NCBI GenBank assembly: GCA_937997605.1
Contig: CALLFD010000314.1
Location: 1-8,960, forward strand
Origin: an uncultured Collinsella sp.
GTDB lineage: Bacteria > Actinomycetota > Coriobacteriia > Coriobacteriales > Coriobacteriaceae
DNA length: 8,960 bases
Direction of reading: 5' to 3'
Positions 1 to 4,538 of this stretch are shown here, piece by piece. The first letter of the stretch is position 1; each line of letters begins with the position of its first letter. A model generated the notes under the pieces. It made no database searches, was not told where the DNA came from, and saw only the letters and a program-made list of their open reading frames with translations. Position numbers and translations under genes: made by a program.

Positions 1-34
1 CGCGCTCGGCCGCGCGGATGGTTTCTTGAGACAT
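1..34 (-). CDS. Start of an unidentified protein (5' end only)
   Basis: The minus strand opens with ATG at 34-32 and reads MSQETIRAAER before leaving the window. A clear ribosome binding site (GAGGGG) lies 5 nt upstream of this ATG, and a perfect TATAAT box lies about 40 bp upstream (76-81). Together these make it a credible gene start. An in-frame-shifted ATG at 39-37 overlaps the ribosome binding site spacing and is less likely. Eleven residues are too few to assign a family or function. The gene is divergent from the membrane protein gene at 320. Confidence 0.6.
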   Translation of the reverse strand, partial: MSQETIRAAER

Positions 35-75
35 GGCATCCCCTCAGAGCCTCGTATTTTGGCGTTACCTGCCTT

Positions 76-104
76 ATTATACGCACGGCGCTACGCGCTC
101 CCCA
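76..104 (-). promoter_or_regulatory. Promoter of the leftward gene
   Basis: ATTATA at 76-81 reads TATAAT on the minus strand, a perfect -10 box. The -35 position 17 bp away (99-104, TGGGGA on the minus strand) matches the consensus only weakly. The start site would fall near 69, giving a leader of about 35 nt before the ATG at 34. Confidence 0.5.
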
Positions 105-246
105 GCGCATGAGCAGCGCTTTTTAAAAGCCCACCGAGCTAATAATCCGTTTTGCGGCCAAACATTTTATCGGTCTGTCCGGTGCAAGCGTCCGCGGCCC
201 CAGATGGCCGCCGCGTCCACCGTTGGGAATTACAAAGTTGCATTTG

Positions 247-258
247 GGACGTTCGTCC
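247..258. repeat. Short inverted repeat upstream of the rightward promoter
   Basis: GGACG-TT-CGTCC is a perfect 5-bp dyad 6 bp upstream of the -35 box at 265-270. Its position would suit an activator or repressor site, but it is short and could be chance. Confidence 0.25.
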
Positions 259-264
259 TGTCTT

Positions 265-293
265 TTGGCAGGTCGGCGGCGTATCCTTATAAC
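265..293 (+). promoter_or_regulatory. Promoter of the membrane protein gene
   Basis: TTGGCA (265-270) and TATAAC (288-293) are separated by exactly 17 bp, five of six matches to consensus at the -10 and four of six at the -35. The start site would fall near 300, leaving a leader of about 20 nt that contains the GAGAAAGG ribosome binding site (306-313). This is the best sigma-70 type promoter in the window. Confidence 0.65.
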
Positions 294-319
294 CTGTAAC
301 AAAGCGAGAAAGGTTCTGT

Positions 320-1549
320 ATGGATCGAAACGAGCTCGACCCCAGCGTCCCCAGCGCCACAGAGGTCAAGAAGATCCCGCTCATCATTAAGGTGTACGCC
401 GTCCTGTGCATCCTGTCCGGCGTGAGCACGCTCCCGTCGGTCGCCACCTTTATGTGGCAGATCATCACCGCGCTCATCAACGGCAACGCCGCCGCCAAGC
501 TCGGCGACAACACGCTCGTCGCGGTCGGGCTCATCGTCGCAGGCATCATGTTCTCTGCGGCAAGCGCCGTCATCCTGATCATCTTTGGCCTGGACCTTAT
601 CAAAAACCAGCGCCGCAACGCCGCCCGCCTGTCCTACATCCTTATTGCATTCACCGTCGTCGAGCTTTTGGTTGACGTGATGCTCCAGGGCATCGGGCCC
701 TTCCTGCTGCGCCCTGCGATCCAGCTCGGCATCCTCGTCGCACTTTCGACAACCGTCGACCCCACGCTGCGTCAGGAGCGCGAATTGCAGCGCCGCCTGC
801 AGGAGATGCTCGACCGCGACGCCGCTGCCGAGGGCATGCTCGGCCGCGATGAGACCGGCGAGGGCTACATCAAGCTCAACTACTTCAACCTGTTCTGGGT
901 ATTCTTTGTCTGTTGCGTGCTCGGCCTGATCGCCGAGGACATCTGGCACATGACGGTCGACGACCCCGGCGTCTACCAGAACCGCGCCGGCATGCTGTTT
1001 GGCCCCTTCAGCCCCATCTACGGATTTGGTGCCGTACTCATGACCATGGTGCTCAACCGCTTCTACAAAAAGAACCCCATCATCATTTTCCTGGTAAGCG
1101 CTGTGCTCGGCGCAAGCTTTGAGGTGTTCGTGGGTTGGTTTATGCAGACCTCGTTTGGCGTGGTCTCGTGGAGCTATTCGCATATGAAGCTCTTTGGCAT
1201 GCCCGACCCGCTCGCCGTCCTTACGGGCGGTCGCACCTGCACGGGCTTTGCCTGCCTGTGGGGACTGGGCGGCCTGCTTTGGATCAAGCTGCTGCTGCCC
1301 AGGCTGCTCAAGCTCATCAACATGATTCCGTGGAAGAGCCGCTACTCCGCCACCGTCATCTTCACCATCATCATGCTGGTTGACGGCGTGATGACGCTGC
1401 AGTCGCTCGACTACTGGTATCTGCGCGTCAACGGCACGGAGCCGGATATTCCCGTCGCGCAGTTCTACGGCAAGTATTTCGATAACGACTACATGGAGAA
1501 CCGCTTCCAGAGCATGACCATGAGCCCCAAGGATGCGACGCGCGTGTAG
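320..1549 (+). CDS. Polytopic membrane protein, 'putative ABC transporter permease' (CmpB-type) family
   Basis: 409 residues. The start ATG is preceded by GAGAAAGG at 306-313, 6 nt away. The protein has an N-terminal membrane part (hydrophobic stretches about 21-53, 65-92 and 104-146), a charged Arg/Glu-rich segment at about 150-185 that is probably cytosolic, and a C-terminal half with further spans near 186-206, 226-247, 252-274, 303-333 and 342-366. The C-terminal half carries the features of the family named 'putative ABC transporter permease': GMLFGPFSPIYGFG at 224-237, a Glu in the following helix (about 268), the WSYS turn (284-287) and a cysteine/glycine-rich helix TCTGFACLWGLGG. Despite the name, no ATPase gene lies beside it, and transport has not been shown for most members. 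The N-terminal 150 residues are an extension beyond that domain and I do not recognise them. It is a single-gene transcript with its own promoter and terminator. Confidence 0.8.
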   Translation: MDRNELDPSVPSATEVKKIPLIIKVYAVLCILSGVSTLPSVATFMWQIITALINGNAAAKLGDNTLVAVGLIVAGIMFSAASAVILIIFGLDLIKNQRRNAARLSYILIAFTVVELLVDVMLQGIGPFLLRPAIQLGILVALSTTVDPTLRQERELQRRLQEMLDRDAAAEGMLGRDETGEGYIKLNYFNLFWVFFVCCVLGLIAEDIWHMTVDDPGVYQNRAGMLFGPFSPIYGFGAVLMTMVLNRFYKKNPIIIFLVSAVLGASFEVFVGWFMQTSFGVVSWSYSHMKLFGMPDPLAVLTGGRTCTGFACLWGLGGLLWIKLLLPRLLKLINMIPWKSRYSATVIFTIIMLVDGVMTLQSLDYWYLRVNGTEPDIPVAQFYGKYFDNDYMENRFQSMTMSPKDATRV

Positions 1550-1582
1550 CGCCACGCAATGCCGAGATTTTCCAACGCACAG

Positions 1583-1620
1583 AAAAGCCCGCTGGCAGAC
1601 TGAACTGCCAGTGGGCTTTT
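1583..1620. terminator. Bidirectional intrinsic terminator
   Basis: A 16-bp stem (1583-1598 with 1605-1620, one G-T pair) closes a 6-nt loop. It has an A-run on its left side and a T-run on its right, so it can end transcription from either direction. It lies between the convergent membrane protein gene (stop at 1549) and the MoaE-like gene (stop at 1653), and probably serves both. Confidence 0.9.
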
Positions 1621-1652
1621 GCTAGAGACGGACTCGAATCGATCGCAAAGCC

Positions 1653-2102
1653 CTATGCCTCGCGCTCGACCTCGCTCACACACTCATTTTTGATAGTGCC
1701 GACGAGCGCCTGCAGCGCGTCGGCCACATGCGGGCGAATGTCCCCGCCAATGAGCACGAGCATGATGTCATCGCCCACGGTAAGCTCGCCGCTCGCCAGC
1801 CACACGCGCACATAGCCGATACCCGGCATCGCGCGCGTTGCCTCGATAGCGACCTGTACCTTCTGAGCATCGAAGCCAAACACCATGCCGCCCACCCTGC
1901 GCCCGGGAGCTACGCCATCGGTTTCGATCCCGCGGACCTCGGACCTGGGCGTCGCGCGCACCACACCGTTATGCGTCAGATACATCCCGCACCCAGCCGC
2001 CGAAGCATCGGCCTTGGCCTCACGCAGCCAAGCATCAACCGAAGGCATCGATTTGCCACTCTCAAGCATCATTTCCCTTTTCACCGTCATTGAGTAGCCC
2101 AT
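1653..2102 (-). CDS. MoaE-like protein (molybdopterin synthase large subunit family)
   Basis: Up to 149 residues, about the size of MoaE. MoaE is the large subunit of molybdopterin synthase, which transfers sulfur from MoaD to precursor Z in molybdenum cofactor synthesis. What is seen is the fold pattern: a conserved beta strand THNGVVR (43-49, matching FVGxVR), a helix with IEATRAMPGIGYVRV (86-100), GELTVGDDIMLVLIGG (105-120) and ALVGTIK (132-138). R49, R123 and K138 occupy family active-site positions. The family's second lysine in the P-x-W-K motif is absent: the tail after K138 is NECVSEVE. The Met used here is 3 nt after the sortase stop, with GAGG 8 nt upstream inside the sortase codons, which suggests translational coupling. 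Met12 has its own AGGG 5 nt upstream and is an alternative start. No other molybdopterin gene is in the window, so a different role is possible. Confidence 0.65.
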   Translation of the reverse strand: MGYSMTVKREMMLESGKSMPSVDAWLREAKADASAAGCGMYLTHNGVVRATPRSEVRGIETDGVAPGRRVGGMVFGFDAQKVQVAIEATRAMPGIGYVRVWLASGELTVGDDIMLVLIGGDIRPHVADALQALVGTIKNECVSEVEREA

Positions 2103-2105
2103 TCT

Positions 2106-3104
2106 CTATTCCTCAACCGGCGTGAGTACCATAACGGCGCGCGTGTTGCTCAGCGACAGTGAGCGACAGGTCACAAGCGTTACAACCTTGGTTGCCGAAG
2201 CGGCACGATCGGTGGCATCGCTCGCCACGGCAGAAGCACCGTCGAGCATCTCGGACAGGTAATTCTTCAGTCCGTCATTGCCCTCGAAGTTGGGCGTGCG
2301 CGCCTTGGCATACGTGTCCTCGACCACCTTGGTCGCCAGTGGGCACAACTTATACGTCGCATCGCGCGTGATGTAGTACACGTATTCCATGCTGTCGAAC
2401 GTCGCCTGATCGGTCGTATCCGAAATCACGTTGAACATCGAACCGTCGTTCATATGATGACCGTAAATCGTGGTCTGCTGATCCACCATGCCCGGCGCGG
2501 TATCGTCGCTATCCAAAAAGATGGCGCCCGACGCATTGGCCGTACCGTCAAACAGCGTGTTGAGGTACTTTGAGTTGTTGTTGGTCTGCACCACGGGGTA
2601 GTTGATGTTGGTGCCAGGCGCGTAAATCCAGCCAACAACCTCGGGATTTGTCTGGGCAAGCGCATCAAAGTCGACAACCGGCACGCCACTGGCGTCCTTG
2701 TCGCTCACATATTGCTTTTCGATCTTTTGATACGACTCGCTCGCTTGCTTGTAGCCAATCTGTGCATTGATAAAGATGGCAGCGGCGGCAACAATCAGGC
2801 CGATGCCGATGATGATAAGCAGAATGGGAATGACGGAGCGGCGCTTTTTGCGCGGCGGCTCGGTGTAATCCGACAGCGCGGAGGGCGATGAAGACCGGGG
2901 CGGCTTCTTAGCAGTGCTATAAGACGAAGGGCGATATGCAGCCGGCGCGTCCTGCCGACGATGCGTCGCCGGTATCACGGGGCGCGGCGCGCGCGGCTGC
3001 TGAGGAGAGGATGTCCGACCCTGCTGCGCCGCATGGGCAGCACCCGGCTTCGACGGATCGGGAATCTGAGAAGCCTTGAATCGTTTTCCCTGATAGTCGG
3101 ACAT
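2106..3104 (-). CDS. Class B-type sortase
   Basis: 332 residues. This is a membrane-bound cysteine transpeptidase that cleaves sorting signals and joins proteins to the wall or to pilin subunits. Order of parts: a cytosolic Pro/Ser/Arg-rich tail (1-86), a KKRR positive cluster (86-89), one transmembrane helix (about 91-112), a coiled linker (about 118-133) and the extracellular catalytic domain (143-330). The catalytic set is visible: H216 in TTIYGHHM, C313 in VTLVTC and R322 in SNTRAVMV. The GHHM and NTR spacing, the domain size and the VVGWIYAPGTNINYPVVQ block fit class B rather than class A or C. The motif reads TLVTC where TLSTC is usual. AAGGAG lies 4 nt before the ATG. The gene is second in an operon, 35 nt after purE. 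The nearest visible sorting signal is IPNTG in the GH31 protein, but whether that is its substrate is unknown. Confidence 0.88.
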   Translation of the reverse strand: MSDYQGKRFKASQIPDPSKPGAAHAAQQGRTSSPQQPRAPRPVIPATHRRQDAPAAYRPSSYSTAKKPPRSSSPSALSDYTEPPRKKRRSVIPILLIIIGIGLIVAAAAIFINAQIGYKQASESYQKIEKQYVSDKDASGVPVVDFDALAQTNPEVVGWIYAPGTNINYPVVQTNNNSKYLNTLFDGTANASGAIFLDSDDTAPGMVDQQTTIYGHHMNDGSMFNVISDTTDQATFDSMEYVYYITRDATYKLCPLATKVVEDTYAKARTPNFEGNDGLKNYLSEMLDGASAVASDATDRAASATKVVTLVTCRSLSLSNTRAVMVLTPVEE

Positions 3105-3139
3105 GGCTCTCCTTATACTGCGGTGAAACGGCGGAACGC

Positions 3140-3604
3140 TTAGGCGTCAGCCATCTCCTGTTTCATCTTCTCGATAACCTTGCGGTACTCGGGGTCGCAA
3201 GCACCCAGAATCTGCGTGGCGTAGATGGCGGCGTTCTTGGCGCCGTTGATGGCAACGCAGGCCACGGGCACGCCGGAAGGCATCTGCACCATCGACAGCA
3301 GCGAATCCATGCCGCCCAGGTCGCTCGTCTTCATGGGTACACCGATGACCGGCAGCGGCGTAAACGCAGCCACGACACCGCCCAGGTGGGCAGCCTTGCC
3401 AGCGGCGGCGATAATCACCTTGATACCGCGATCGGCAGCAGTCGAGGCCCACTCATGGACCTTCGCCGGCGTGCGGTGCGCACTCGCGATGACGAGCTCA
3501 TAGGGCACACCCAGTGCCTCGAGCTCGGCGGTGCAGCCTTCCATAACGCCCAAGTCGGACTTGGAGCCCATGATGATCCCGACAACCGGCTTCTGATCTG
3601 CCAT
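3140..3604 (-). CDS. purE: N5-carboxyaminoimidazole ribonucleotide mutase, PurE class I
   Basis: 154 residues, the normal length for bacterial PurE. It converts N5-CAIR to CAIR in de novo purine synthesis, working after PurK, in the cytosol as an octamer. Signature motifs: GSKSD (13-17) for phosphate/substrate binding, SAHRTP (41-46) with the catalytic His43, AAAGKAAHLGGV (66-77), and SLLSMVQMPSGVPV (101-114). These fit the class I (mutase) enzyme. The frame can be read from a TTG 6 nt earlier (3610), but GGAGG at 3615-3619 is 9 nt from the ATG and only 3 nt from the TTG, so the ATG is chosen. purK is not next to it here; instead a sortase and a MoaE-like gene follow in the same direction. 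It heads the operon. Confidence 0.95.
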   Translation of the reverse strand: MADQKPVVGIIMGSKSDLGVMEGCTAELEALGVPYELVIASAHRTPAKVHEWASTAADRGIKVIIAAAGKAAHLGGVVAAFTPLPVIGVPMKTSDLGGMDSLLSMVQMPSGVPVACVAINGAKNAAIYATQILGACDPEYRKVIEKMKQEMADA

Positions 3605-3633
3605 AAACAAAGACCTCCTGTTGAGAGCGGTGA

Positions 3634-3648
3634 CGCGGCGTATCCGCG
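3634..3648. repeat. Hairpin in the purE leader
   Basis: CGCGG (3634-3638) and CCGCG (3644-3648) form a 5-bp GC-only stem with a 5-nt loop in the untranslated leader of purE, 15 nt upstream of its ribosome binding site. No known purine riboswitch fold is recognisable around it. Confidence 0.35.
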
Positions 3649-3656
3649 ACCCTTAA

Positions 3657-3673
3657 CTACTGAGAGTAGTATA
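3657..3673 (-). promoter_or_regulatory. Likely purE operon promoter with overlapping palindrome
   Basis: On the minus strand TATACT (3668-3673) is a good -10 box, giving a leader of about 57 nt before the purE ATG. The -35 position 17 bp upstream (3691-3696, GGGACC) is weak and falls on the outer edge of the long inverted repeat. A palindrome CTACT-GAG-AGTAG (3657-3669) overlaps the -10 and the start point, where a repressor would block transcription. No match to a known purine operator is claimed. Confidence 0.45.
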
Positions 3674-3690
3674 GCTGCTCCCGTCCCTGC

Positions 3691-3795
3691 GGTCCCCGGG
3701 TGCCCCGCGGCGGGCTGGGTTTTTATCTTCACTCCCCTTGCTTCGCAAAGTCGCTCAGATAATAAACCCAGCCCGCCGCGGGGCACCCGGGGACC
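3691..3795. repeat. 105-bp element with perfect 32-bp inverted arms
   Basis: The left arm 3691-3722 is the exact reverse complement of 3764-3795. With one bulged base (T3763) pairing continues for five more pairs (3723-3727 with 3758-3762), giving a 37-bp stem around a 30-nt loop. The loop holds a small hairpin, TTGC-TTC-GCAA (3738-3748). The outer 24 bp or so are almost pure GC (GGTCCCCGGGTGCCCCGCGG at the left end); the inner ends are T-rich or A-rich. Neither strand has a T-run after the outer arm, so it does not look like an ordinary terminator. No transposase and no flanking direct repeat is visible. A non-autonomous repeat (REP or MITE-like) copied around the genome is the most likely reading. 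Confidence 0.85.
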
Positions 3796-3958
3796 TACCG
3801 GGGATTGCCATGACATACGTTGGCTGAATTTGGTTGGGAAGAAAGATTAATAGGGTGAGGTTAGAGATTCTCTTAAGGACAATCTTTCGTTGAGAGCCGT
3901 CCAGGCGCTTAATATCCTTGAGAACATCCGGGTAGAAAGCGACTTCGTGCCTACTCAT
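3755..3958 (-). pseudogene. Truncated RelE/ParE-like toxin
   Basis: The frame starts at ATG 3958 and overlaps the antitoxin stop by ATGA, the usual layout of type II toxin-antitoxin pairs. Residues 1-34 look like the N-terminus of a RelE/ParE-superfamily toxin: a beta strand HEVAFYP, then VLKDIKRLDGSQRKIVLKRI, the helical hairpin. Intact toxins of this family are about 85-100 residues and end in a G-x-Y-R-x-x-Y type beta sheet that carries the active site. Here the similarity stops near residue 35 (about 3854), followed by unrelated residues and then the right arm of the inverted repeat, which supplies the last 14 or so codons and leads to the stop at 3755. The missing C-terminal part is not found in the other frames nor beyond the repeat. 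The 67-residue product should lack toxin activity. Base composition is lower in GC than in the flanking genes. Confidence 0.7.
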
Positions 3959-4275
3959 TCAAACTCGACCTCATCCATCTGATCGAGTTCGTCCTGGCTC
4001 ACGCCCAGCTCTTCCATAACATCAGACAGGGAGACAAGCATGTCGTCGCTCGTCTCAGCTGCCCTCTTAAGAGCCAGCGTTAACAAGGCGAGGTCTTCTT
4101 CCGCCTGCTTCGCCTCCCTGTATTCATCGGGAGTAACAATTACAAACGCTGGCTTGTTGTGTTTGAGGACCACAACAGGATTGTCGTCCCCAACCTTCGA
4201 AAAGGCAGCCGAGCCCTTGCCGTGGCTGAAATCGCTAATTGGAACAAGATTGTCGAGCATCTGCAATGCAGGCAT
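3955..4275 (-). CDS. Type II antitoxin, Phd/YefM family
   Basis: 106 residues. Phd/YefM antitoxins bind and block a RelE/ParE- or Doc-type toxin and repress their own operon. The N-terminal DNA-binding half is seen as LVPISDFSHGKGSAAFSKV (10-28), followed by the family pattern NPVVVLKHNKPAFVIVTPDEYREA (32-55). The C-terminal half is helical and acidic (about 58-106), as expected for toxin binding, and ends in a Glu/Asp-rich tail. It is slightly longer than the usual 80-95 residues. AGGAGGT lies 4 nt before the ATG, so the start is secure. Its stop overlaps the start of the toxin remnant. A 10-bp inverted repeat just upstream may be its operator. Because the toxin is truncated, the antitoxin may now be an orphan that still neutralises a related toxin elsewhere, or a stand-alone repressor. 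Confidence 0.85.
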   Translation of the reverse strand: MPALQMLDNLVPISDFSHGKGSAAFSKVGDDNPVVVLKHNKPAFVIVTPDEYREAKQAEEDLALLTLALKRAAETSDDMLVSLSDVMEELGVSQDELDQMDEVEFE

Positions 4276-4286
4276 AGATACCTCCT

Positions 4287-4316
4287 AAAAATGAATTCTT
4301 TTTGTCATTCATTTTT
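4287..4316. promoter_or_regulatory. Inverted repeat, possible antitoxin operator
   Basis: AAAAATGAAT (4287-4296) and ATTCATTTTT (4307-4316) are perfect 10-bp inverted copies separated by 10 bp. The pair lies immediately upstream of the antitoxin ribosome binding site. Phd/YefM proteins bind paired palindromic half-sites in this position. The minus-strand promoter itself is not clear; the region 4276-4380 is AT-rich but has no convincing -35/-10 pair. Confidence 0.5.
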
Positions 4317-4379
4317 GCTGCATTGTGCCGCGCAACCGAAAGAACCTTCTAGGATGCGAATCCAATCCGATATTGACCG

Positions 4380-4419
4380 AAAAAATGGGACAAACAACTC
4401 TGAGTTGTTTGTCCCATTT
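4380..4419 (-). terminator. Intrinsic terminator of the GH31 gene
   Basis: The arms 4383-4400 and 4402-4419 are perfect inverted copies of 18 nt, giving a stem of about 17 bp with a very small loop. On the minus strand the stem is followed by six T (4385-4380). It begins 11 nt after the GH31 stop codon and separates that gene from the antitoxin operon. Confidence 0.93.
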
Positions 4420-4430
4420 CCCGGGTTGCG

Positions 4431-4538
4431 TTACGCCTTGTTGCGACGGCGGAAGAACGCTCCGATCGCCGCGAAGATGGCGCCGATACCGCCGACAGCC
4501 GCGACGGTCGTCACCGTCTGATCGCCGGTGTTGGGGAT
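4431..4538 (-). other. C-terminal cell-wall sorting signal of the GH31 protein
   Basis: Encodes IPNTG-D (4524-4538), a hydrophobic helix (VTTVAAVGGIGAIFAAIGAF) and the positive tail RRRNKA. This is the standard three-part signal recognised by sortases, with Ile in place of the usual Leu. The enzyme is cut between Thr and Gly and joined to the wall. Confidence 0.92.

Noticed and set aside
104..124. Small hairpin AGCGC/GCGCT followed by five T in the divergent region
   Set aside because: No plus-strand gene precedes it and the 5-bp stem is weak, so a terminator call is not supported.
33..299. 88-codon plus-strand open frame in the divergent intergenic region
   Set aside because: It covers both predicted promoters, has no ribosome binding site and shows no protein-like pattern.
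287..1555. 422-codon minus-strand open frame opposite the membrane protein gene
   Set aside because: His/Asp/Ala-rich low-complexity sequence typical of an antisense shadow; the plus strand has a promoter, ribosome binding site, membrane helices and terminator.
1626..1645. Sequence resembling a tRNA T-arm (GGACTCGAATCG)
   Set aside because: No acceptor stem, anticodon arm or CCA-side partner is found around it; it lies in the short gap between a terminator and a stop codon.
3605..3610. TTG start two codons upstream for purE
   Set aside because: It is only 3 nt from the GGAGG, too close, while the ATG at 3604 has suitable spacing and gives the normal PurE N-terminus.
3691..3795. Inverted repeat as a plain transcription terminator
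   Set aside because: The loop is about 30 nt and neither outer arm is followed by a T-run.
3691..3795. Simple insertion of the element into the toxin gene
   Set aside because: The missing toxin C-terminus is not found on the far side of the element, so a deletion or rearrangement must also have happened.
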